From Herbidospora daliensis (lineage in GTDB: Bacteria > Actinomycetota > Actinomycetes > Streptosporangiales > Streptosporangiaceae): a stretch of DNA of 64,000 nt. Shown piece after piece: positions 46,996-54,950 of the stretch (the first letter of the stretch is position 1; every line of letters starts with the position of its first letter). The position numbers were made by a program, and so were the translations under genes. The stretch is from assembly GCF_001570585.1 (NCBI RefSeq), contig NZ_BBXF01000005.1:992001-1056000 (forward strand), in the 5' to 3' direction. The notes under the pieces were generated by a model, which was not told the DNA's origin, made no database searches, and saw nothing but the letters and a program-made list of their open reading frames with translations.

Positions 46996-47952
46996 ATGCG
47001 CGCGCTGCGGTTCGCCCGCTACGGCTCGCCCGCCGAGGTGCTGGAGGTCGTCGACGTCACCGAACCCGAACTGAACGGCGGCGACGCCCTCGTCGCGATC
47101 AAGGCCGCCTCGGTCACCCCGTCTGACCTGAAGACCGTCTCCGGCTACATCCCGGGCACCTCGTTGCCGCGGGTGCCCGGCCGCGACTTCGCCGGGGTGG
47201 TCGTCGGCGGGCCGCATGACTGGATCGGGGCCGAGGTGTGGGGCACCGGCGGCGACCTGGGCTACACCCGCGACGGCTCGCACGCCGAACTCGTCGTGGT
47301 GCCCACCTCGGCGCTGATCCGCAAGCCCGACCGGCTCAGCTTCGCCGAGGCGTCGGTCATCGGGGTCAACTTCGTCGTCGGCTGGCTCGGCGCGGTCGAG
47401 ATCGCCCAGCTGGACGAGGGCGAGACGATCGTGATCTTCGGCGTCGACGGCGGCGTCGGCTCGGCGGTGGCGCAGATCGGCCGGGTCAGGGGGGCGAAAG
47501 TCATCGGCATCGCCCGCAAGCCCCCGCTCGACGACGCCGCCCTCGACGATTTCGTCCTGCTGCACGACGACGTCGCGGGCGAGGTGCGGCGGCTGACCCG
47601 GGGCATCGGGGCCGAGGTCGTGTACGACGCCGTCGGCGGCGTCACCACTCCGGCAGCGCTGGCCTGCCTGGCCCACGGCGGCCGGCTGGTCGTCATCGGC
47701 TCGACCGGGACGCGGAAGGTCGAGATCGACCTGCCCGACTTCTACCACCGCGAGGTGCGCATGCTGGGCGTCGACAGCCGGCGGTTGTGCGCGATGCAGT
47801 GCGGCAAGCGGCTCGCCCTGGTGGCGTCCTACCTGGAGTCGGGCGACTTCCGGCCGCCGCCGATCGCGTTCACCTTCGGCCTGGAGCTGGCCGGGGACGC
47901 CTACGAGGCGGTCGCGAAGCGGCCTCCCGGGCGGGTCGTCATCTGCCCGTAG
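46996..47952 (+). CDS. MDR-family zinc-type/quinone oxidoreductase
   Basis: A 318-residue medium-chain dehydrogenase. A GroES-like N-domain (1-120) precedes a Rossmann domain (IFGVDGGVGSAVAQIG). The zinc-ligand Cys/His set is not apparent, so it is closer to quinone oxidoreductases. ATG 46996 has GAGGAGG 7 nt upstream. It is likely co-transcribed with the dioxygenase. Its 3' end overlaps the convergent gene by 14 nt. Confidence 0.88.
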   Translation: MRALRFARYGSPAEVLEVVDVTEPELNGGDALVAIKAASVTPSDLKTVSGYIPGTSLPRVPGRDFAGVVVGGPHDWIGAEVWGTGGDLGYTRDGSHAELVVVPTSALIRKPDRLSFAEASVIGVNFVVGWLGAVEIAQLDEGETIVIFGVDGGVGSAVAQIGRVRGAKVIGIARKPPLDDAALDDFVLLHDDVAGEVRRLTRGIGAEVVYDAVGGVTTPAALACLAHGGRLVVIGSTGTRKVEIDLPDFYHREVRMLGVDSRRLCAMQCGKRLALVASYLESGDFRPPPIAFTFGLELAGDAYEAVAKRPPGRVVICP

Positions 47953-48691
47953 CGGCGCGCCGCAGGGCGCTCTCGGCGTCGGCGAGCGCCTGCCGGGCCT
48001 TGGCCTCCTCCTTCGCGACGACGTCGTGGCGCTGCCCGGCCGCCGTCGCCCGTTTGCGCGCCTTGGCCAAATCGCGTTCGGCCTCGGCGACGCCGTCGAG
48101 GGCCGCGTCGCGCTCCGCGACGGCCGGTCCGAGTTGGTCGGCCCATTCGGCGTGGCGTTCCCTGGCCGACTCCACCGCCGCCTCGGCCGCGGCCCTGATC
48201 GACGGGTCGGGGGCGGCGGGCGGGCGGCGTACCGAAGAGGTGGGCGGGACGGCGGTGGGCACGAAGCCGCTGTAGCTCAGGGCCCCCGCCAGCCGCCCCG
48301 AACGGACCTGGGCGGCCGCGCCGGCGTCGACCACGGCGGCGTCGAGGGTCTGCTCCAGTTCGGCCGGCGAGGTCAACCGCCCGGACGCGGCGGCCAGCAC
48401 CAGGCGGGAGACGGCGGCCACGGCGGCGGAGCGGCGCGGGCCGAGCGCGGCCAGGGCGTCGCCGTCGCCGGAGGCCCAGGCGGCCCGCATCTCCTCCCCC
48501 ACGGTCAGCAGCTCGCCGATCTCGGCGGGATGGGAGCGCACCACCTGGTTGACCGCCCACGCCAGCACGGTGGGCTTGCGCAGCTTCCCGATCTCCTTGT
48601 CGCCGGTCTCCTTGACGAGCCGGTTCCGTGCGGCGGTGAACTCCACCGGGGGCAGGGCGTAAAGCTGGTCGGCAGCCTCTTCACGGTTCAC
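47939..48691 (-). CDS. Conserved hypothetical protein with long coiled coil
   Basis: I do not recognise a functional family. The 250 residues include an N-terminal helical region (LYALPPVEFTAARN, GKLRKPTVLAWAVNQ), a Pro/Val/Ser-rich hinge around 150-165, and a C-terminal heptad-rich coiled coil from about 170 to 245 (AERDLAKARKRATAAG, AKEEAKARQALADAES). There is no signal peptide or membrane segment. The GTG at 48691 has no SD but has TATGAC 6 nt upstream, so it is probably leaderless. It is divergent from a GNAT gene only 23 bp away. Confidence 0.75.
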   Translation of the reverse strand: MNREEAADQLYALPPVEFTAARNRLVKETGDKEIGKLRKPTVLAWAVNQVVRSHPAEIGELLTVGEEMRAAWASGDGDALAALGPRRSAAVAAVSRLVLAAASGRLTSPAELEQTLDAAVVDAGAAAQVRSGRLAGALSYSGFVPTAVPPTSSVRRPPAAPDPSIRAAAEAAVESARERHAEWADQLGPAVAERDAALDGVAEAERDLAKARKRATAAGQRHDVVAKEEAKARQALADAESALRRAATGR

Positions 48692-48697
48692 GGAGAG

Positions 48698-48703
48698 GTC
48701 ATA
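48698..48703 (-). promoter_or_regulatory. Probable -10 box of the coiled-coil gene (leaderless), overlapping the divergent promoter
   Basis: Minus strand TATGAC, 6 nt before the GTG at 48691. It shares bases 48702-48703 with the plus-strand -10 of the GNAT gene. Confidence 0.4.
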
Positions 48704-48707
48704 CCCT
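48702..48707 (+). promoter_or_regulatory. Probable -10 box of the GNAT gene (leaderless)
   Basis: TACCCT, 7 nt before ATG 48715. A weak -35 (TTCACG, 48680-48685) lies 16 bp upstream, inside the divergent gene. Confidence 0.5.
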
Positions 48708-48714
48708 GGCCCGC

Positions 48715-49221
48715 ATGACCGAGTTGCGCGGAGACCGGCTGACGCTCCGCCCGATCGTGCCCTCGGACGCCGCGTGGCTGCTCGTCCACTGGAACGAGCC
48801 GAGCGTGCGGCGGCACCTGTTCGACGACGCGCTGGTCTCGGCGGAGCTGGTGACCGAGATCGTGGGCGACAGCCGGGAGGACTTCGGCTCCCACGGCTAC
48901 GGGCTGTGGGCGATCGTCCACGGGCAGGAGATCGGGGTGTGCGGGCTGCGCACCACCGACGACCACGCGGCCGAGCTCCTTTACAGTGTAGATCCAAGAT
49001 GGCAGGGCCGGGGGCTCGCGCTGGAGGCGGCCCGGCTGGTGGTGGGGTTCGCCTTCGAGAAGCGCGGCGCGCCCGAGGTGGTGGCCGAGACCGACGCCGC
49101 CAACACCGCCTCGCAGCGGCTGGCCGAGAAGCTCGGCATGATCCGCACCCGCACCCGGGCGGGCGAGCACGGGCCCGTCCACGTCTACACGCTTCGCGCG
49201 CCCGCCGTTTCCGGCGCATAG
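48715..49221 (+). CDS. GNAT N-acetyltransferase (RimJ/RimL-like)
   Basis: A 168-residue acetyl-CoA transferase with the RimJ-type start LRGDRLTLRPIVPSD, the acetyl-CoA-binding DPRWQGRGLALEAARL motif (Q/RxxGxG/A) and the NTASQRLAEKLGM end. The substrate is unknown; this branch modifies protein N-termini or small amines. It probably has a leaderless promoter shared in space with the divergent gene. Confidence 0.88.
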   Translation: MTELRGDRLTLRPIVPSDAAWLLVHWNEPSVRRHLFDDALVSAELVTEIVGDSREDFGSHGYGLWAIVHGQEIGVCGLRTTDDHAAELLYSVDPRWQGRGLALEAARLVVGFAFEKRGAPEVVAETDAANTASQRLAEKLGMIRTRTRAGEHGPVHVYTLRAPAVSGA

Positions 49222-49259
49222 TGGGGGCAGTCCCCCCACACTCCACACGGAGGAAACCC

Positions 49260-49877
49260 GTGTTCGAGCGTTTCACCGACCGCACCCGCCAGGTCGTCGT
49301 CCTCGCCAACGAGGAAGCCCGGGAACTGGACCACCACCACATCGGCGTCGAGCACATCGTGCTGGGGCTGATCAGGGAGGGTCAGGGTCTCGCCGCCCAA
49401 GCCCTGGCCGACTGCGGCGCGCGGCTCGACGAGATGAGGGCCGCCGTCGCCCGTCTCACCGGCGCGTCCGACCCGGGCTCCCCGAAGCCGAACCACACCC
49501 CCTTCACCCCACGGGCGAAGAAGGTCCTGGAGATGTCGCACCTGGAGGCCCTACGGCGCTACGACAAGCACATCGGCACCGAGCACCTGCTGCTGAGCGC
49601 GCTGAACGAGGGCGGGAACGCCGGCGTGCTCGCCCTCCAGGAGTGCGGCGTCGAACCCGAGGTGCTCCGGCAGGCCCTCCTCGCCCGGATGGACGACCAG
49701 GCCGCCAAGGACCGGTCGGCCATGGACCGGCTGACCGCGCCCGGCGACGACGCCATCAGGACCACCCTGCGCCGCCACACCGCCGACCGGCAGTTGCTCA
49801 GGCAGGTCCTCGACAGCCTCGAAAGCCTGCACCGGCGGCTCGACGCGATGGGCGCGCCGCCCGACCCGGAGAAGTGA
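49260..49877 (+). CDS. Stand-alone ClpC N-domain protein
   Basis: A 205-residue protein made of two Clp_N repeats (about 1-65 and 78-145: MFERFTDRTRQVVVLANEEA with HIGVEHIVLGLIREGQG; then FTPRAKKVLEMS with HIGTEHLLLSALNEGG), followed by a charged helical tail. It has no AAA ATPase domain. It is like the ClpC N-terminus alone and may act as an adaptor or decoy for ClpCP substrates. GTG 49260 has GGAGG upstream. A strong terminator follows. Confidence 0.9.
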   Translation: MFERFTDRTRQVVVLANEEARELDHHHIGVEHIVLGLIREGQGLAAQALADCGARLDEMRAAVARLTGASDPGSPKPNHTPFTPRAKKVLEMSHLEALRRYDKHIGTEHLLLSALNEGGNAGVLALQECGVEPEVLRQALLARMDDQAAKDRSAMDRLTAPGDDAIRTTLRRHTADRQLLRQVLDSLESLHRRLDAMGAPPDPEK

Positions 49878-49878
49878 T

Positions 49879-49921
49879 CATTCCGGTCCGGGGCCCCTGA
49901 GCCGCCCCGGACCGGAATGTT
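49879..49921. terminator. Bidirectional terminator after the ClpC N-domain gene
   Basis: CATTCCGGTCCGGGG / CCCCGGACCGGAATG is a 15-bp perfect stem with an 11-nt loop. It lies between convergent genes. Confidence 0.85.
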
Positions 49922-49936
49922 CTCGTGCGGCGCGGT

Positions 49937-50968
49937 CTAGGCCGGGACGACCGGCGCCAGCACACCCACGGCGATCCGCGCCTCGACCACACCGGGGTCA
50001 TCGGTGTAGCCGAGCGTGGCGCCGAGGGAGATCAGGAGACTCCGCATGCGCGTGTTGTCGGAGAGCAACGTGGCCCGCACCTCGGCCAGGCCCAGGTCCC
50101 GGGCCTCCTCCAGCAGCATCCGGGTCAGGGCGGCCCCCAGACCCCGGCCCTGCCAGCGGTCCTCGACCAGCAGGGTGAACTCGGCGGTGCCGGGTTCGGC
50201 GCCGAAGTTCAGGCTCGCCAGCGCGACCACCTGGCCGTCGTGCCCGGCCACCAGCGAGTGGCCCTTCGACCGGTCGCAGAGCCGGTCGAAGACCCTCGGG
50301 GGCAGGCTGGGCGAGGAGGTGAAGTAGCGGAACCTGCGGGTCTCCGGGGAGCAGCGTTCGTGCAGGTCCCGTACGGCCTCGCGGTAGATCGGGGCCAGCG
50401 ACTTGACCTGCGCCTGCGTGCCGTCGGCCAGCGTCAGGTCGCGCTCGGCCGAGACGGGGTCGGCCGGCGGCTGGGCCAGCCGGACCAGCGCGGCGGCGCG
50501 GGCCGCCTCGGTCATGGTGAAGGGCAGGCCGGTACGGCGCAGCCGGATCGCCCGGCGCGGCGCCACCGGCACCACCAGCAGGGTCGGGTCGGGCAGCTCG
50601 CCCTTGACGGCGCCGAACACCCAGCGGGCGTCGTCGGCGCGCAGCAGGTCGCCGAGGATCTCCGGGAGCCGCCACGGCATCGCCCGCAGCCGCGCGGCCA
50701 GCAGCAGCACCCGGGTCGGCTCGTCGGTCAGTTCGTGGGCGGTCGCCGGGACGACCCTGACCCGGCGGCCGCCGGCTTCTTCGAGGGCGACCCGCACGTC
50801 GTCCGCCGAGGCCGGGATGTCGGCGATGAACTCGTCGACGGTGCCGTCGGAGTCGGGTTGCACGGACAGTCCGAGGATGTTGCCGCCCTTGGCCGCGAGC
50901 GCCGACGCGAGTGACGCCAGCCGCCCGGGACGTTCGTCGACCGTCGTCCTGATCCGCAGAAACCCCAT
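49937..50968 (-). CDS. ACT-GNAT fusion, probable amino-acid-regulated acetyltransferase
   Basis: A 343-residue fusion. An N-terminal ACT domain (about 3-70: TTVDERPGRLASLASALAAKGGNILG) is followed by a helical linker (about 85-170) and a GNAT domain (about 190-335) with the acetyl-CoA loop DRWQGRGLGAAL. Related actinobacterial ACT-GNAT proteins acetylate metabolic enzymes such as acyl-CoA synthetases, with activity set by amino-acid binding to ACT. The target here is unknown. Confidence 0.87.
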   Translation of the reverse strand: MGFLRIRTTVDERPGRLASLASALAAKGGNILGLSVQPDSDGTVDEFIADIPASADDVRVALEEAGGRRVRVVPATAHELTDEPTRVLLLAARLRAMPWRLPEILGDLLRADDARWVFGAVKGELPDPTLLVVPVAPRRAIRLRRTGLPFTMTEAARAAALVRLAQPPADPVSAERDLTLADGTQAQVKSLAPIYREAVRDLHERCSPETRRFRYFTSSPSLPPRVFDRLCDRSKGHSLVAGHDGQVVALASLNFGAEPGTAEFTLLVEDRWQGRGLGAALTRMLLEEARDLGLAEVRATLLSDNTRMRSLLISLGATLGYTDDPGVVEARIAVGVLAPVVPA

Positions 50969-51157
50969 AACATCTCTCCCTCCGCTGCGTCCCAGCCTGG
51001 AGCAGCGTTGTTACGCATTTGCTACATGCCGGTATGCCGACCGTTTCGTCATGACAAATTCTGTTAAGACTTCGCATAACGGGGCTTAATGCCACCCTGG
51101 ACGACGCGTTCCGTCGTGAGATGCGGCGTCGGTGACGAATAGAGCAGGATTGCCCCT

Positions 51158-52546
51158 ATGAACGCTCCGCTCTCCGATTCCTTCGCCAACGGTGACGTCT
51201 CCTACTGGTACCGGGCGCTCGGCGTCCCCGAGCCCGCCCACCGCCTCGACGGCGACCTGCGGGCCGACGTGGCGATCGTCGGCGGCGGCTACACGGGCCT
51301 GTGGACCGCCTACTACCTGGTGAAGGCCGACCCCTCGCTGCACGTCGTCGTGCTGGAGAAGGAGTTCGCCGGGTTCGGCGCCTCGGGCCGCAACGGCGGC
51401 TGGCTGGCCGGGCTGCTGCCGGGCAGCCCCCGGCGCTACGCCCAGACCCACGGCGCGGAGGCCGCGCGGGCGTTCCAGCGGGAGTTGTTCACCGCCGTCG
51501 ACGAGGTCATCTCCGTCTGCACGGCCGAGGGCATCGACGCCGACGTGGTCAAGGGCGGGGTGCTGAACGTCGCCCGGACCCCGGCGCAGGCGCTGCGCCT
51601 GGAGCAGGAGGTCGAGGGGCAGCACGCCTGGGGCTGGGGGCCCGAGGACGTGGCGGTGGTGCCGGTCGCCGACCGCATCCGGGTCGAGGGGGCCCTCACG
51701 GCCTCCTGGAGCCCCCACTGCGCGCGGGTGCAGCCGGCGAAGCTCGCCAGGGGGCTGGCGGGGGTCGTCCAGAACCTGGGGGTCGAGCTCTACGAGGGCA
51801 CCGAGGTGACCGGGATCGCGCCCGGCCGGGTGACGACGGCGCGCGGCGCGGTCCGGGCCGACGTGATCCTGCGCTGCACCGAGGGCTTCACCGCGACGCT
51901 GAAGGACAACCACCGCGACTGGCTGCCGATGAACAGCTCCATGATCGTCACCGAGCCGCTCCCGCGGAGCTTCTGGGACGAGGTCGGCTGGCAGGGCCAC
52001 GAGCTCCTCGGCGACTTCGCCCACTACTACATGTACGCCCAGCGCACCGCCGACGACCGCATCGCCTTCGGCGGCCGGGGCCGCCCCTACCTCTACGGCT
52101 CCCGGGTCGACGACCGGGGCCACACCCACGGCTGGACCGTCGACGCCCTGTGGCAGCTGCTGCTCGGCTTCTTCCCCGCCGCCCGCTCCACCCGGATCGC
52201 GCACGCCTGGTCGGGGGTGCTGGGCGTGCCGCGCGACTGGTGCGCCACCGTCGGCCTGGACCGTTCGACCGGCCTCGGCTGGGCCGGCGGCTACACCGGC
52301 CACGGCGTCACCGCCACCAACGTCGCCGGGCGCACCCTGCGCGACCTGGTGCTGGGCCGCGACACCCCTTTGACCGCGCTGCCCTGGGTGGGCCGCCGGG
52401 TGCGCAAGTGGGAGCCCGAGCCCCTGCGCTGGACGGGGGTGCACGCGATGTACCGTCTCTACCGGCTCGCCGACGCCCGGGAGGCCGGGGGCGTGCCCCG
52501 CACGTCCGTGCTGGCCAGAATCGCCGACAAGATCACAGGACACTGA
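51158..52546 (+). CDS. FAD-dependent amine/amino-acid oxidoreductase (DAO family, PuuB-like)
   Basis: A 462-residue flavoprotein. FAD-binding VAIVGGGYTGLWTAYYL starts at about 30, with KEFAGFGASGRNGGW following and a GYTGHGVTATN motif near the C-terminus. The closest named group is gamma-glutamylputrescine oxidoreductase, but the substrate is not clear. An SD-like AGGA precedes ATG 51158. The amidohydrolase gene starts 1 nt after its stop, so the two probably act in one pathway for an amine or N-acyl compound. Confidence 0.88.
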   Translation: MNAPLSDSFANGDVSYWYRALGVPEPAHRLDGDLRADVAIVGGGYTGLWTAYYLVKADPSLHVVVLEKEFAGFGASGRNGGWLAGLLPGSPRRYAQTHGAEAARAFQRELFTAVDEVISVCTAEGIDADVVKGGVLNVARTPAQALRLEQEVEGQHAWGWGPEDVAVVPVADRIRVEGALTASWSPHCARVQPAKLARGLAGVVQNLGVELYEGTEVTGIAPGRVTTARGAVRADVILRCTEGFTATLKDNHRDWLPMNSSMIVTEPLPRSFWDEVGWQGHELLGDFAHYYMYAQRTADDRIAFGGRGRPYLYGSRVDDRGHTHGWTVDALWQLLLGFFPAARSTRIAHAWSGVLGVPRDWCATVGLDRSTGLGWAGGYTGHGVTATNVAGRTLRDLVLGRDTPLTALPWVGRRVRKWEPEPLRWTGVHAMYRLYRLADAREAGGVPRTSVLARIADKITGH

Positions 52547-52547
52547 A

Positions 52548-54137
52548 TTGACCGAGACCCTGTTCCACGGAGGCCGCGTCTTCACCCCCGGCGGCTTCGC
52601 CGAAGCGGCGCTCGTCCGCGACGGTGCCGTCGCCGCCGTGGGAACCCTCGACGACGTCAGAACCCCGGGCGCCGAGCCGTTCGACCTGGCCGGCGGCCTG
52701 CTGACGCCGGGATTCACCGACAGCCACGTCCACCCGGTCCAGGCCGGCCTCGAACGGGCGCTGTGCGAGCTGTCGGAGGTGTACGGCCTGGACGCCTACC
52801 TCGGCGTGGTGGCGGAGTACGCCGCCGCCCACCCCGACCGCGAATGGATCCAGGGCGGCGGCTGGGACATGGCCGCCTTCCCCGGCGGGCTGCCCCGCCG
52901 CGAGCAGCTCGACTTCCTCGACCGCCCGGCCTACCTGATCCAGCGCGACCACCACGCGGCCTGGGTCAACACCCGCGCCCTGGAACGGGCGGGCATCACC
53001 AGAAACACCCCCGACCCCGCCGACGGGCGTATCGAACGCGACCCCGACGGCACCCCGACCGGCGTCCTGCACGAGGGCGCGATGGACCTGGTCGGCCTGC
53101 TCACCCCCCGCCCCACCGCCGCCAACCAGGAGGCCGCGCTGCTGGACGCCCAGCGGCACCTGTTCTCCCTGGGCATCACGGGCTGGCAGGACGCCATCGT
53201 CGGCTCGTACGCGGGCTCCGACGACCAGCTGCCCACCTACCTGTCGGTGGCCGGGAAGGGCCTGCTGACGGCCCGCGTGGTGGCCGCGTTGTGGTGGGAC
53301 CGCACGAAGGGCGCCGAGCAGATCCCCTCGCTGGTCGAACGCCGCGCCTCGGCGGAGGGCCTCGACCGCTTCCGCGCCGGCGCCGTCAAGATCATGCAGG
53401 ACGGCATCGCCGAGAACTACACGGCGGCGGTGATCGAGCCCTACTGCCGCTGCGGCGGCACGGGCCTCTCTTACGTCGATCCGGCCCTGCTGAAGACCCA
53501 TGTGCGGGAGCTCGACGCCCTGGGCTTCCAGGTGCACTTCCACGCCATCGGCGAGCGCGCGGTCAGGGAGGTGCTCGACTCCCTGGAGGGCACCGACCCC
53601 GCCAACCGCCACCACATCGCGCACCTGCAGATCATCACGCCCGACGACGTGCCCCGGTTCGCCAAGCTCGGCGCGGTCGCCAACCTCCAGCCGCTCTGGG
53701 CCGCCCACAGCCCCCAGATGGACGAACTGACCATCCCCTACCTGGGCGAACCCCGGGCGTCGTGGCAGTACCCGTTCGGCGACCTGGTCGCCTCGGGCGC
53801 CCGGCTGGCGGCGGGGTCGGACTGGCCGGTGTCCTCGGCCAACCCCATCGAGGGCATGCACGTCGCGGTCAACCGGGTCGAGCCGCCCGCCTCCCACCAC
53901 GCCGGGCACTCGGCGACCCCGTTCCTCCCGGGGCAGGCGCTCGACCTGCGGACGATCATGACGGCGTACACGGAGGGAAGCGCCTGGCTCAACGGGTCGC
54001 CGGCGGGCGTGATCGAACCGGGCCGGCCCGCCGACCTGGTCGTGCTCGACCGCGACCCCTTCGCCCAGCCCGCCGGGGAGATCGCCCTCACCGAGGTCAG
54101 GGCCACGTTCATCGACGGCCGGCAGGTCTTCGGATAA
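52548..54137 (+). CDS. YtcJ-like metal-dependent amidohydrolase
   Basis: A 529-residue amidohydrolase-superfamily enzyme with the metal motif FTDSHVHPV, FHAIGERAV, HHIAHLQI, and the ending AAGSDWPVSSANP that carries the catalytic Asp. YtcJ relatives include N-substituted formamide deformylases, but most are uncharacterised. The start is TTG 52548, 1 nt after the oxidoreductase stop, with AGGA upstream; a weak start would lower its level relative to the upstream gene. A terminator follows. Confidence 0.88.
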   Translation: MTETLFHGGRVFTPGGFAEAALVRDGAVAAVGTLDDVRTPGAEPFDLAGGLLTPGFTDSHVHPVQAGLERALCELSEVYGLDAYLGVVAEYAAAHPDREWIQGGGWDMAAFPGGLPRREQLDFLDRPAYLIQRDHHAAWVNTRALERAGITRNTPDPADGRIERDPDGTPTGVLHEGAMDLVGLLTPRPTAANQEAALLDAQRHLFSLGITGWQDAIVGSYAGSDDQLPTYLSVAGKGLLTARVVAALWWDRTKGAEQIPSLVERRASAEGLDRFRAGAVKIMQDGIAENYTAAVIEPYCRCGGTGLSYVDPALLKTHVRELDALGFQVHFHAIGERAVREVLDSLEGTDPANRHHIAHLQIITPDDVPRFAKLGAVANLQPLWAAHSPQMDELTIPYLGEPRASWQYPFGDLVASGARLAAGSDWPVSSANPIEGMHVAVNRVEPPASHHAGHSATPFLPGQALDLRTIMTAYTEGSAWLNGSPAGVIEPGRPADLVVLDRDPFAQPAGEIALTEVRATFIDGRQVFG

Positions 54138-54140
54138 ACG

Positions 54141-54174
54141 AAACGGCCCCGCTGCCTGCGCAGCGGGGCCGTTC
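54141..54174. terminator. Bidirectional terminator between the amidohydrolase and rbpA
   Basis: AACGGCCCCGCTGC-CTGC-GCAGCGGGGCCGTT: 14-bp perfect stem, tetraloop. Confidence 0.85.
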
Positions 54175-54183
54175 CGGCGAGTC

Positions 54184-54531
54184 CTAGTAGATCGGACGCG
54201 AGGAGGAACGCAGCCGCTCCAGCGCCTCCGCGAGGATCTGCGCGCCGTCCTTGTCGCTCCGGCGCTCCTTCACGTAGGCAAGGTGGGTCTTGTAGGGCTC
54301 ATTGCGCGGCGGAGCAGGCGGGTTGGCCTGGTCCTGACCGGCGGGCAGGCCGCAACGGGGGCAGTCCCAGAACTCGGGGACGGCCGCGTCACTGGCGAAA
54401 CTGGGGCGCGTCTCGTGAAGATTCGCGCACCAGAAGGCGACACGCACTCGAGGGGCCGCCTCGCCGCGCTCGGCCTCGCCCATCGGGCCGGCTCCGACTC
54501 GACTGCCACGGATCGCGTTGCCACTACCCAC
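54184..54531 (-). CDS. rbpA: RNA polymerase-binding protein RbpA
   Basis: A 115-residue actinobacterial activator that binds the RNA polymerase beta' and the group I/II sigma factor. It has the Cys-pair region (VAFWCANLHET, then WDCPRCGLPA) and the C-terminal sigma-interacting helix (PYKTHLAYVKERRSD). GTG 54531 has GAGGAG about 6 nt upstream. A TAGGGT -10 box sits 50 nt before the start. Confidence 0.97.
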   Translation of the reverse strand: MGSGNAIRGSRVGAGPMGEAERGEAAPRVRVAFWCANLHETRPSFASDAAVPEFWDCPRCGLPAGQDQANPPAPPRNEPYKTHLAYVKERRSDKDGAQILAEALERLRSSSRPIY

Positions 54532-54580
54532 GGATTACTCCTCGCTCGATCGCCCCGCGGGGAACACGGGGAGAGAATGA

Positions 54581-54586
54581 ACCCTA
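54581..54586 (-). promoter_or_regulatory. Probable -10 box of rbpA
   Basis: Minus strand TAGGGT, giving a leader of about 43 nt. This is the same hexamer as at gap and tkt. Confidence 0.45.
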
Positions 54587-54603
54587 TGTGACGCTTGGGG
54601 CTG

Positions 54604-54834
54604 CTACGGCTTGAGCAGCAGGCCGAGCGCGATGATGCAGACGAACCACACGACGCCGGTGATGACCGTCAGACGGTCAAGGTTGCGCTCCACGACGGAC
54701 GAACCGCCGAACGACGACGCGAAGCCGCCGCCGAACATGTCCGTCAGACCGCCACCCTTGCCCTTGTGGAGCAGAACCAGCAGCACCATGAGAGCGCTCG
54801 ACAGAATGAGGGCGATGGAGATTCCGATAGTCAC
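54604..54834 (-). CDS. secG: Protein-export membrane protein SecG
   Basis: A 76-residue protein with two membrane helices (about 3-24 and 54-75) and the conserved LLHKGKGGGLTDMFGGG loop between them. It is a non-essential stimulatory subunit of the SecYEG translocon. The start is GTG 54834 with AAAGG 6 nt upstream. It lies 116 nt after tpiA and on the same strand, the usual actinobacterial order. Confidence 0.97.
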   Translation of the reverse strand: MTIGISIALILSSALMVLLVLLHKGKGGGLTDMFGGGFASSFGGSSVVERNLDRLTVITGVVWFVCIIALGLLLKP

Positions 54835-54950
54835 GGCAGACCTTTTCCGGATAGCGCCTGAGCGGCATGACGATTCAAACGTGCTCTATGAGGGTACGAC
54901 CTGGTGTCAAGTCGCACCCCCATAATGACCCAGCTAGGCCGACATCTGCG

